A program made the translations under genes and the position numbers. The notes under the pieces were generated by a model. That model was not told the DNA's origin. It saw nothing but the letters and a program-made list of their open reading frames with translations, and made no database searches. A DNA stretch of 27,500 nt from assembly GCA_963575745.1 (NCBI GenBank), contig CAUYUJ010005002.1, positions 1,172,479 through 1,199,978 of the forward strand, given 5' to 3'. Each line of letters begins with the position of its first letter. Position 1 is the first letter of the stretch. The DNA is from Prorocentrum cordatum. Taxonomy: Eukaryota; Sar; Dinophyceae; Prorocentrales; Prorocentraceae. Below are positions 16,981 through 24,458 of the stretch, in pieces.

Positions 16981-18097
16981 GGGCCTTCTCCTCCAAGTAG
17001 CAGGCCATCATGTCTCCGCCCTCGTCTCCTTGATGACTCTCTCCTGATGCTGGTGCCTCGGAGCTAGCTGCCCGCCCGCCCTCGGCTGACGGGGAACGAG
17101 AGCCCCGTCGTGTGGACCCTGAGGGTGGTCTGGGTGAGCTGCTGCGATCGAGCCGCTGCCAGTGGCTGCGCAGCTTGGCCTCCGCCTCGGTGGCCTGCGC
17201 TTCGAAGCTCGGGCTGGGCGCCACACCTCCCTCGGGGTGCCACCTGACTAGGTTGGCCACCTTCTCCCTGAGTAGCCGCCAGCGAGCCTCGCTGAGTGGC
17301 CCAACTCGCCCGCCTACGGGGAGACCGTGCCACGCCGCCAACTTGTGCCAGACTTTCTCGGGTACGTTGGTCGCCGAGACGCTGATGCCGAGCTCCTCAC
17401 ATCCCAAGGGCGCGTGGTGGAGCATTTCCTCGATGAACCCCGCGGGCAGGCGCCCGGAAGGTCCCGTAGACGGCGCACGGATGACGCCGTCAGGCTTCAC
17501 GAGAAAGCGGATGGCGATGCCGGACGGGTCTGCCACTTCGAGTGCCAAAGCACCGTCGAGGTAGTCGGCCACTGTGCTGGCCGCGGCGGCATCAAGTGCC
17601 CTTCCTCTGAAAATCATCCACTGCGCTCCTTCTGGCCAATGTATTCTCGCCCGTGTGATGAAGTGCTGCCCGAGGGGCATGGGTGGCGGAGTAGGCGGCT
17701 TGGGGAACTCTGGAACCGGCGGCGCTTCGAAGCGCACGCTCGGTGGCCCAGCCGGCGCCGGGACGGGGTCGCCAGGGCTGGGGGGCGCCTCTAGAGCAGA
17801 GGTCGTCGGGGCGGAGCGCTCTGGAGTGCGACTCCGGGCCGGGGTGGCAGCTGCCCGCTCCGGTGTGCGACTCCGCGGAGCTGGGCTCCGCCGAGCCCGG
17901 CGCCGCAGTCCCGCGAAGAACCCGACTCCTGCAGGGTTGTCGTGGATCGCACGAGCTGCATCGCCCCCAAGGTGCTGCAGGCAGAGCGGAACCCCTGAGG
18001 GGCCATGCCCACCGCCTCGCAGAAGCACGTCACCTGGGAGCACTTCTCGCCGTAACGCAGGGCCATGTAGATTTGCCGGTGATGCTCGCAGAGGCAA
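16523..18097 (-). CDS. Retroelement ORF fragment upstream of gag, frameshifted relative to neighbours
   Basis: 524 codons with a non-trusted start. The credible part runs from about residue 45 (IHDNPAGVGFFAGL) through SRTPER motifs repeated at about 75-95, a globular-looking middle (LGQHFITRARIHWPEG; VADYLDGALALEV) and a helical region at about 390-450 (EEAQQVLASLIRYAQYLKQQ). The last 50-60 residues look like out-of-frame translation, while the +1 frame of the 9598-16980 ORF becomes protein-like at about 16,650. The overlap of 458 bp therefore probably reflects a frameshift between about 16,670 and 16,800; a C6 tract at 16675-16680 is one candidate site. No domain family is recognised. It is likely part of the element's long N-terminal polyprotein. 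Confidence 0.55.
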   Translation of the reverse strand: MPLRASPANLHGPALRREVLPGDVLLRGGGHGPSGVPLCLQHLGGDAARAIHDNPAGVGFFAGLRRRARRSPAPRSRTPERAAATPARSRTPERSAPTTSALEAPPSPGDPVPAPAGPPSVRFEAPPVPEFPKPPTPPPMPLGQHFITRARIHWPEGAQWMIFRGRALDAAAASTVADYLDGALALEVADPSGIAIRFLVKPDGVIRAPSTGPSGRLPAGFIEEMLHHAPLGCEELGISVSATNVPEKVWHKLAAWHGLPVGGRVGPLSEARWRLLREKVANLVRWHPEGGVAPSPSFEAQATEAEAKLRSHWQRLDRSSSPRPPSGSTRRGSRSPSAEGGRAASSEAPASGESHQGDEGGDMMACYLEEKARGSSDAAAVQSAAAGFDEEAQQVLASLIRYAQYLKQQTNEPEELARLDEHIGSWEVLQQVPSRPQTPEAAPSSLQGLLSLPSATARRGRRPPKPTACPCSRGAAPLASCRPASFHSRTAGRRPPGHHSWVGPGRPSTSSEHRGPVLLRPAHQ

Positions 18098-18468
18098 GCC
18101 GTCGCGCTCCCTTCGCTTGGAAGTGGGAGGTCCGAAGCCCGTCCATCTTCCACCAACGGCGCAGTAGGGTCACCGCGCGCGGCGTCCCGACAGCCCTCGG
18201 GTGCTAGTGGGCGCATCTTGCCCTTGATCATGAGCCCCACCTTCACCGCCTCGCAGGGGTTGTCCTCGGCGTCCACCTCGGACTCGGACTCCTGATCAAG
18301 TAACCTTGCCACTGACCCCTGCACGCCAGGCTCCGCGTCGCCAGTCCTGTGACGGCGGCGGCGCCGGCGGCAGAGGCATGCCCCGCAACACGAGAGCCAC
18401 GAGAGGATGTACAGCAGCAACTTGTGAACGAGGCCCACCCTTTCCAGAGCCAAACGAAAATTCGGCAT
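17791..18468 (-). CDS. Membrane- and Cys-rich retroelement ORF fragment
   Basis: 225 codons from an ATG at 18466-18468. Residues about 10-32 are hydrophobic (GLVHKLLLYILSWLSCCGACL), followed by a poly-Arg stop-transfer-like run and an acidic patch (DQESESEVDAEDNP). A Cys-rich stretch lies at about 128-158 (CLCEHHRQIYMALRYGEKC, then CFCEAVG), which could bind metal. The tail after about residue 165 looks out of frame, and protein-like sequence moves to the 16523-18097 frame (HLGGDAARAIHDNPAG). I infer a frameshift at about 17,950-18,000. The 5' boundary is also doubtful, since the upstream ORF's frame stays open to 18243. No known family is recognised. Confidence 0.5.
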   Translation of the reverse strand: MPNFRLALERVGLVHKLLLYILSWLSCCGACLCRRRRRRHRTGDAEPGVQGSVARLLDQESESEVDAEDNPCEAVKVGLMIKGKMRPLAPEGCRDAARGDPTAPLVEDGRASDLPLPSEGSATACLCEHHRQIYMALRYGEKCSQVTCFCEAVGMAPQGFRSACSTLGAMQLVRSTTTLQESGSSRDCGAGLGGAQLRGVAHRSGQLPPRPGVALQSAPPRRPLL

Positions 18469-18569
18469 GGTGTGAACTTCGAGTAGTCACCGAGGTCCAC
18501 GATGGCTCCATTGTCAAGAGCGGCGTACTCCTTGCAGTGCAGCTCGTTCTCGCGCCCCTTGCACCCGGT

Positions 18570-19838
18570 TCAGCTGGTGGAACGGCATAGGTGAAGCCAG
18601 CGAGGATCTCGCTGCTCCAGCTCGCGCCTGAAACTCTTGTCGCTGGCACCCTTCACGGAGTCATACTCCACCCACAATCCTTGGCGATTGATACGCTCTG
18701 GAGACTTCGTGTTGAGGTTGAGCCGGGCGACCCGGTAGTCCACCCTGATCATGAGGTCGTTCTGGCCGCGCTTGGAGCCCCGGCCCTCCTTGATGCTCTT
18801 GCGGTACCAGTCGGTCGTCGGGTCGGCACCCGTAGTCGGCCCGTGCCACACCACGTCGGTGAGTGGTGGCGCCGCCGGCGGGACCAGCTTGTCAAGCTTA
18901 GCCTCGCCAGGCGTCCGGCGCCTCGGGCAGGGGCAGCACGCCAGCACCAGGCCACAGGTCCAGGCCGCCCAGCTGCAGGGTGCGAAGAGCGTCCTCAGAC
19001 TGTGGGCCAAGAGCGCGACCACACCAGTGCCGGCGAGGACAACCACGAGCCCGGCGATCAGCGGCCACGCGGAGCCGAACAGGTAGAGGCCCATCTGGTC
19101 CGCCATGTACAGCACCCAGCCGCCGTCGGAGCTCAGCCAGCCTCCTGCCTCGCGGGTCGAGAAGGCCGACCTGGAACTCCCCACAGCCCGGAAGGTACCC
19201 CCACCCATCCCCTCGGCAAACCAGTGTGTGCGGTTGCCGATGTCTTTCCAGCTGATGCCGAAAAGACCCCAACCCCTGATCCAGGACGATGGGTCCCCAT
19301 CGGGGGGGTCGGGGGGTGTGTGGGCCGGGTCCTGGGGGGGTGGGCCGGCCGGCGGCGCAGAGCGCGCGCGCGGCGGGCCCCCTCCACCGCTCCCTGCTGG
19401 AGCAGCGCGCCCGCCGATGGAGTGAACCCCGACCGGCAGCGCGTCCACGTGCGCGGAGGAGTCCATGGGCCCGTCGTGCCAGAACCCCTTCATGTCCACG
19501 CTCACCTCGTCGTCGTAGTAGACCTCGGCGTTGGGGGCCACCTGCCCGTGCGCGAGCTCGGCGCTGGCCACCCCCACCACCTCCAGGAAGACGACGAACC
19601 AGGCGGGCCCCAGCGCGCGTGCACGCTTTGCCGCCCTCGCCTGGGCCTGAGCTGGAGCCGGCGCTGACGCGCGCCTGGCTGCCTGCTCGGCGGCGGCGGG
19701 CTGCGCCCACGTCACGTGTGCCGCCCCTCCGCCCCCGGGTGCTCCGCGGCTGGCGTGAGCCAGTGCCGCTCGGCACCCGGGCTCTCCGCCGCCGCGCAGC
19801 TGCGCGTCTCGGCCGCGCGGCGCCAGGCGCAGCTCCAT
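18570..19838 (-). CDS. N-terminal membrane protein ORF of the retroelement, ending at an in-frame TGA
   Basis: 422 codons from an ATG at 19836-19838, 91 bp inside A1, so it is the first ORF of the element. It has an Ala/Arg-rich N-terminus, a hydrophobic segment at about 76-95 (AWFVVFLEVVGVASAELA) and a Pro/Gly-rich linker. A strong membrane segment at about 251-280 (WPLIAGLVVVLAGTGVVALL) is followed by a Cys-rich hydrophobic stretch at about 290-303. After that comes a folded-looking domain (DLMIRVDYRVARLNLNTK). After the TGA at 18570-18572 the frame continues protein-like (ELHCKEYAALDNGAIVDLG, about 18481-18540) until about 18470, then the 18468 frame takes over. I therefore read the TGA as a nonsense lesion in a longer protein. 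The function is unknown. Confidence 0.6.
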   Translation of the reverse strand: MELRLAPRGRDAQLRGGGEPGCRAALAHASRGAPGGGGAAHVTWAQPAAAEQAARRASAPAPAQAQARAAKRARALGPAWFVVFLEVVGVASAELAHGQVAPNAEVYYDDEVSVDMKGFWHDGPMDSSAHVDALPVGVHSIGGRAAPAGSGGGGPPRARSAPPAGPPPQDPAHTPPDPPDGDPSSWIRGWGLFGISWKDIGNRTHWFAEGMGGGTFRAVGSSRSAFSTREAGGWLSSDGGWVLYMADQMGLYLFGSAWPLIAGLVVVLAGTGVVALLAHSLRTLFAPCSWAAWTCGLVLACCPCPRRRTPGEAKLDKLVPPAAPPLTDVVWHGPTTGADPTTDWYRKSIKEGRGSKRGQNDLMIRVDYRVARLNLNTKSPERINRQGLWVEYDSVKGASDKSFRRELEQRDPRWLHLCRSTS

Positions 19839-19929
19839 GGCCGCGGGCGCCCCCTTCGTGCCCGATCTCGGGCGGAGGTCTTCCGGCCCCGGTCTCGGGG
19901 CCCGGCCTTAGGCCACCTGAGGCCGACCC
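19839..19929. other. Short leader between A1 and the first ORF
   Basis: A 91-bp GC-rich interval. No promoter element could be identified by eye. The element's promoter, if any, would be expected in A1 or here. Confidence 0.4.
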
Positions 19930-20091
19930 CCAGCTTGGCTTTGAAAAGGCTTGAGCCGCGAAGCGGCGGTGCAGAGAGAGGGAGAGAGAAAGGGCAAGCA
20001 AAGAGGCAAGGGCAGGAGCAAGGGAACCGCAAGTGGAAGCCCGCGCCAGTTCTGGAAGCGGGGAGATCCATCAGTTTTACCAAACATCCTA
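19930..20091 (-). repeat. Split direct repeat A1 (5' terminus of element)
   Basis: 162 bp, 160 identical to A2 (4114-4275). The identity stops precisely at 20091, where host minisatellite begins, and at 19930 on the inner side. Confidence 0.92.
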
Positions 20092-20162
20092 TACTGCTCG
20101 ACTCCGTGGTGCCGCTCGTCTCCGTAGTGCTGGATGCCGACGTGGTGCTCCGCGAACGCGTC
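20092..20162 (-). pseudogene. 5' part of the terminal repeat exon, cut off by the retroelement
   Basis: On the minus strand it starts GAC GCG TTC GCG after CCTCCTCAG (an intron-end-like CT tract plus AG) and encodes DAFAEHHVGIQHYGDERHHG, then VEQ and part of Y. It is collinear with exon starts at 21052, 22894 and 24118. The remainder of this exon is at 3699-3826. Confidence 0.6.
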
Positions 20163-20762
20163 CTGAGGAGGAGGGGGAGGACGACGACGAGGACGACGAG
20201 GAGGGGAGAAGAGGAGGAAGAGGATGAGGAGGGGAAGAGCAGGAGAGGAGGGGGGGAGGAGGAGGAGGAGGGGGACGACGACGAGCAGGAGGACATGAGA
20301 AGGAGGAGGGGTACGACGACGACGACGAGCAGGAGGATGAGGAGGGGGAGAGCAGGAGAGACGAGAGCAGAAGGGAAGGAAAAGGGAGGAAGGAGGGGGG
20401 GAGGGGGGGCAGGGGTCGAGAAGGAGGAGCAGGAGGGAGGCCAATCCCAACAATATCAACATCAACATCATCATCCGCCTATTCCTCCTCCTCCTCCTCC
20501 TCAGTCCTCCCTCCCCCCCCTCATCATCCTCCTCCTCTTCCGCCTCCGACTCCTCCATCCATCCCCCCCCCCTTGGGGTGCGACGGCCTCCCCGGCATTT
20601 TGTTCCTCTATATGCTGCCCCGCTTCCTTGATCACCTCTACTCGCCTGGGCGTCGTTTCTGGATGGGCTGGCGGGGATGCGCGAAGCGTCAAGAATTGAA
20701 GGATGGGAGAGCGAGGAGGGAGGAGGGAGGGGGGGGGAGGAGGCAGGGGGAGGGACCGGAAC
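20163..20762 (-). other. Inferred intron 4 (600 nt) of the repeat-exon gene
   Basis: On the minus strand it starts GTTCCGG at 20762 and ends CTCAG at 20163. It contains GA/GAC simple repeats (about 20165-20440) and the 128-bp conserved core at 20575-20702, shared with the introns at 21053-22603 and 22895-23827. Confidence 0.5.
20575..20702. repeat. Conserved intronic core, copy 1
   Basis: Runs from ggggtgcgacggcctccccg to gcgtcaagaattgaagg. Copies lie at 22413-22540 and 23631-23764 with few differences; the third has an extra ggcgtc. Confidence 0.9.
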
Positions 20763-21052
20763 CGTGTCCTGGTACTGCGCGTCTCCGTAGTGCTGGATGC
20801 CGACGTCCTGCGCGACTCCGTCGTGGTGTGCGCCCTGGTAATGCTCGTTTCCGTGGGTGCCGACGTGGTGCACGACTCCGTCGTGGTGTGCGCCGTGGTA
20901 CTGCTGGACTCCGTGGTCCCGCTGGTCTCCGTAGTGCTGGGCGCCGACGTGGTGCGCGACTCCCGCCGGTGTGCGCCCTGGTACTGCTCGACTCCGTGGT
21001 GCCGCTCTTTTCCGTAGTGCTGGATGCCGACGCGGTGCTCCGCGAACGCGTC
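20763..21052 (-). pseudogene. Repeat exon C (290 nt), His/Gly-rich, one base short
   Basis: The same boundaries as the 291-nt exons: it begins GACGCG after CCTCCTCAG and ends CACG before GTTCCGG. The 28-residue repeat (HHVG, HYGD, HHGVEQY pattern) is present, but one base is missing around 20963-20970 relative to 22604-22894, so the frame shifts inside it. This may be a decayed exon, or a sign that the array is not coding. Confidence 0.5.
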
Positions 21053-21434
21053 CTGAGGAGGAGGACGACGACGACGAGGACGACGAGGAGGGGGGAAGAG
21101 GAGGAAGAGGATGAGGAGGGGAAGAGCAGGAGATGATGATGAGGAGGAGGAGGATGAGGACGAGCAGGAGGGCATGAGAAGGAAGAGGGGGGCGACGACG
21201 ACGACGACGACGAGCAGGAGGATGAGGAGGGGAAGAGCAGGAGAGACGAGAGCAGAGGGGAGGGAAAGGAAGGAGGGTCAAAGAGGGGGGCAGGGGTCGG
21301 AGGGCGAGGGCGAGAAGGAGGAGCAGGAGGGAGGCAAATCCCACCAGCCCTGCGGGCGTAGGTGGTTTAAGGAGCTTCCTCTTTTAACTTCCTTCTTCCC
21401 CTTCGGGGAGGGGTTTGCCCCTCCCCCTAACCCC

Positions 21435-22153
21435 CCCCCCCCTGGACTTGGACGGGGGGGGGGGGGGGGGGGGCGGGGCGCTGGTAGTTAGAGCGTCCAG
21501 GATGGCCCAAGATGGTTCCAAGAGGGCTTCAGAGAGCCCAAGATGAGCTCTAAGATGGCCCAAGATACCCCGAGATGGCTCGAGATGGCTCGAAAGATGC
21601 TCCAAGAGGCCCCAAGACCGCCCCAAGACGACTCCAAGTGGCCGCGGAGCCTCCCAAGGAGGCCCCCCAAGATGCCAAAACCCTGCCAGAAACCTAGGGG
21701 AAACCATTGATTTTTGCCTTCTCGCTTTTTCGCTTCCGATGGCCATCCGAGGCCTCGAGATGGCTCCAAGAGGGCCCAAGAGAGCCCCGACATGGGGCCC
21801 GAGAGAGCCCCAAGACGACCCCAAGAGCGCCCAAGAGCGCCCCAAGAGCGCCCCGAGAGGGGTCCAGGAGGCGATTCTGGAGGTTCCCTTGGGGGGGCGC
21901 GAATTCGGGAACCCTTCTTCTTTGATCGATCTCCTCCAAGATGACCCCAAGAGACGCCCAGGAGGCCCCAAGTGGCGCCAACATGGCTCCAAGATGGCCC
22001 CAAGATGGACCCAAGAGGCCCTCATGAGGCCCCCAAGAGGCACCCAAGACGGTCCAAGAAGCCCCCGGGACCGCCAAGAGACCCTAAAACGCCCCAAGAG
22101 ACCTCAAAGAGGCTCCCAAGAGACATCCCAGGAGACTCCGCGAGGCATTCAGA
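21435..22153. repeat. About 720-bp block of degenerate 11-12-bp repeats with a G20 tract, inserted in intron 3
   Basis: The paralogous intron reads ...ctaacccc then gaggcctttg. Here ctaacccc is followed by a C-run, a run of 20 G (21454-21473), and many copies of ccaagatggcc/ccaagagcgcc-like units before aggcctttgg resumes at 22154. Long open frames rich in Trp-Gly-Pro on the minus strand are repeat artefacts. Confidence 0.75.
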
Positions 22154-22412
22154 AGGCCTTTGGCTCTTCTGATCGCTCTTATCCTCCTCCTCGTCCCCCT
22201 CATCATCACCATCGCCATCGCCATCATCATCATCGCCATCACCGTCGCCATCACCATCACTCAAGACCACCACCATCATCGCCATCATCAGCATCATCAA
22301 TATCAACATCAACATCATCATCCGCCTATTCCCCCTCCCCCTCATTCCCCCCTCCCCCCCTTCATCATCCCCCTCCTCTTCCGCCTCCGACTCCTCCTTC
22401 GTCTCCCCTCTT

Positions 22413-22540
22413 GGGGTGCGACGGCCTCCCCGGCAATTTGTTCCTCTGTATGCTGCCCCGCTTCCTTGATCACCTCTACTCGCCTGGGCGTCGTTTCTGG
22501 ATGGGCTGGCGGGGATATGCGAAGCGTCAAGAATTGAAGG
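22413..22540. repeat. Conserved intronic core, copy 2
   Basis: Paralogous to 20575-20702 and 23631-23764. The first and last ~25 bp are near-identical between copies. Confidence 0.9.
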
Positions 22541-22603
22541 GGGGAGAAAGAGGGGGGGGGAGGGCGGAGGGGAGAGGGGGGGGGCAGGGGGAGGGACCGG
22601 GAC

Positions 22604-22894
22604 CGTGCGCTGGTACTGGTCGTCTCCGTAGTGCTGGGTGCCGACGTGGTGCGCGACTCCGTCGTGGTTTACGCCCTGGTAATGCTCGTTTCCGTGGGTG
22701 CCGACGTGGTGCACGACTCCGTCGTGGTGTGCGCCGTGGTACTGCTCGACTCCGCGGTGCCGCTGGTCTCCGTAGTGCTGGGCGCCGACGTGGTGCGCGA
22801 CTCCGCCGCGGTGTGCGCCCTGGTACTGCTCGACTCCGTGGTGCCGCTCGTCTCCGTAGTGCTGGATGCCGACGTGGTGCTCCGCGAACGCGCC
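22604..22894 (-). CDS. Repeat exon D (291 nt, 97 codons), His/Gly-rich
   Basis: Open throughout on the minus strand. It starts GAFAEHHVGIQHYGDERHHG and ends HYGDDQYQRT. The peptide is built of ~28-residue repeats (84 bp) with the pattern HHVGxQHYGDxRxxGVEQYxG. Flanks fit GT-AG splicing: CCTCCTCAG before it and GTCCCGG after it, phase 0 at both ends, so exons can be added without breaking the frame. It is identical in length to exon E and about four fifths identical in peptide. The opposite strand is also open, so coding is inferred from boundaries and frame conservation. The high His content could suggest metal binding, but no family is recognised. Confidence 0.5.
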
Positions 22895-23827
22895 CTGAGG
22901 AGGAGGACGACGACGACGAGGACGACGAGGAGGGGAGAAGAGGAGGAAGAGGATGAGGAGGGGAAGAGCAGGAGAGGAGGTGGAGGATGACGACGAGCAG
23001 GAGGACATGAGAAGGAGGAAGGGGGCGACGACGACGACGACGAGCAGGAGGATGAGGAGGGGAAGAGCAGGAGAGACGAGAGCAGAGGGGAGGAAAAGGG
23101 AGGAAGGAGGAGGAGAGAGGGGGGGCAGGGGTCGGAGGACGAGGGCGAGAAGGAGGAGCAGGAGGGAGGCAAATCCCACCAGCCCTCTGGGCGTAGGTGG
23201 TTTAAGGGGCTTCCTCTTCCAACCTCCTTCTTCCCCTTCGGGGAGGGGCTTGCCCCGCCCCCTAACCCCGAGGCCTTTGACTCTTCTGATCGCCCTTATC
23301 CTCCCCCTCCTCCCCCTCATCATCGCCATCATCATCATCAGCGTCGCCGTCGCCATTACCATCATCAAGACCGCCACTATTATCGTCATCATCAGCATCG
23401 TCAATATCAACATCAACATCATCATCGGCCTATTCCCCCTCCTCCCCCTCATCATCACTTTCATCTTCATCATCATCATCACCATCACCATCACCATCAT
23501 CAAGACCACCCCCATCATCGTCATCACCAACATCTTCAATAACAACATCAACATCATCATCCGCCTATTCCTCCCCCCCTCATCATCCTCCTCCTCTTCC
23601 GCCTCCGACTCCTCCTCCATCCCCCCCTTTGGGGTGCGACGGCCTCCCCGGCAATTTGTTTCTCTGTATGCTGCCCCGCTTCCTTGAACACCGCTACTCG
23701 CCTGGGCGTCGTTTCTGGATGGGCTGGCGGGGGCGCGCGAAGCGTCGGCGTCAAGAATTGAAGGGGGGGGGAAGAGACGGGAGGAGGAGGGGTGGAAGAG
23801 GGGGGGGGCAGGGGGATGGGCCGGAAC
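22895..23827 (-). other. Inferred intron 2 (933 nt)
   Basis: Starts GTTCCGG at 23827 and ends CTCAG at 22895 (minus strand). It contains the conserved core 23631-23764, extensive CAT/ATC repeats (about 23290-23575), the shared hairpin segment 23170-23270 and GA-rich repeats near the 3' end, which supply the CT tract. Confidence 0.5.
23631..23764. repeat. Conserved intronic core, copy 3
   Basis: Paralogous to the cores at 20575 and 22413, with a 6-nt duplication of ggcgtc near its end. Confidence 0.9.
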
Positions 23828-24118
23828 CGTGCGCTGGTATTGGTCGTCTCCGTAGTGCTGGATGCCGACGTGGTGCACGATTCTGTCGTGGTGTACGCTC
23901 TGGTAATGCTCGACTCCGTGGATGCCGACGTGGTGCACGACTCCGTCGTGGTGTACGCCGTGGTACTGCTCGACTCCGCGGTCCCGCTGGTCTCCGTAGT
24001 GCTGGGCGCCGACGTGGTGCACGACTCCATCGTGGTGTGCGCCGTGGTACTGCTCGAATCCGTGGTGCCGCTCGTCTCCGTAGTGCTGGATGCCGACGTG
24101 GTGCTCCGCGAACGCGTC
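23828..24118 (-). CDS. Repeat exon E (291 nt, 97 codons), His/Gly-rich
   Basis: Open on the minus strand. It starts DAFAEHHVGIQHYGDERHHG and ends HYGDDQYQRT, with three and a half copies of a ~28-residue repeat. The boundary before it is CCCTGAG (AG acceptor with a weaker tract), and after it is GTTCCGG. Phase is 0 at both ends. Together with exon D it gives two 97-codon units with conserved length, supporting selection on frame or a very recent duplication. Confidence 0.5.
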
Positions 24119-24458
24119 CTCAGGGGGGCGACGGCGACGACGACGAGGACAACGAGGAGGGGGGGTGGGGGAAGAGGACGAGGGGAAGAGCAGGAGAGGA
24201 GGAGGAGGACGACGACGAGCAGGAGGACATGAGAAGGAGGAGGGGGGCGACGACGACGAGCAGGAGGATGAGGGGAAGAGCAGGAGAGACGAGAGCAGAG
24301 GGGAGGAGGAGGGAGGAAGGAGTGGGGGGGAGGGGGGGCAGGGGTCGGAGGACGAGGGCGAGAAGGAGGAGCAGGAGGGAGGCAGATTGAAGGAGGGGGG
24401 AGAGAGGAGGGAGGAGGAGGGAGGGGGGAGGGAGGGAGGAGGCAGGAGGGACCGGAAC
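24119..24458 (-). other. Inferred intron 1 (340 nt)
   Basis: Starts GTTCCGG at 24458 and ends TGAG at 24119 (minus strand). It is mostly GA/GAC simple repeat on the plus strand (CT-rich on the coding strand) and lacks the 128-bp core. Confidence 0.45.

Larger units (their letters stand above)
3827..20091 (-). mobile_element. DIRS-superfamily (PAT/Ngaro-type) tyrosine-recombinase retrotransposon with split direct repeats
   Basis: The element is 16,265 bp on the minus strand. Its terminal organisation is A1 (19930-20091), coding region (19838 to 5171), B1 (4276-4480), A2 (4114-4275), B2 (3827-4029). This A1-ORFs-B1-A2-B2 pattern is the split direct repeat known from PAT, Ngaro and Kangaroo elements. 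The B1/A2 boundary (4275/4276) abuts exactly, as expected if it copies the junction of a circular intermediate. Coding content agrees: gag-like region, RT, RNase H, methyltransferase-like domain and tyrosine recombinase, with no DDE integrase or aspartic protease seen. The flanks 3826 and 20092 join to restore a minisatellite unit found intact at 22798-22860, with no target-site duplication. Lesions in several ORFs suggest a non-autonomous copy. It is large for the superfamily because of the long 5' ORFs and membrane modules. Confidence 0.88.
21053..22603 (-). other. Inferred intron 3 (1551 nt), enlarged by an insertion
   Basis: Starts GTCCCGG at 22603 and ends CTCAG at 21053 (minus strand). 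It carries the conserved core (22413-22540), CAT/ATC repeats (about 22196-22330), a shared segment with hairpins (21336-21434) and an extra block of about 720 bp at 21435-22153 that is missing from the paralogous intron 22895-23827. Confidence 0.5.

Noticed and set aside
4114-20091. A1 and A2 as long terminal repeats of an LTR retrotransposon
   Set aside because: A2 is followed by B copies on both sides, there is no TG...CA end or target duplication, and a tyrosine recombinase replaces the DDE integrase.
21454-21478. G20 tract as a poly(A)/poly(T)-like retroposition tail
   Set aside because: It is poly-G, lies at the start of a short-repeat block, and is not flanked by a target duplication.
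21384-22097. Trp/Gly/Leu-rich protein on the minus strand
   Set aside because: It is produced by the degenerate 11-12-bp repeat, with several overlapping frames equally open.
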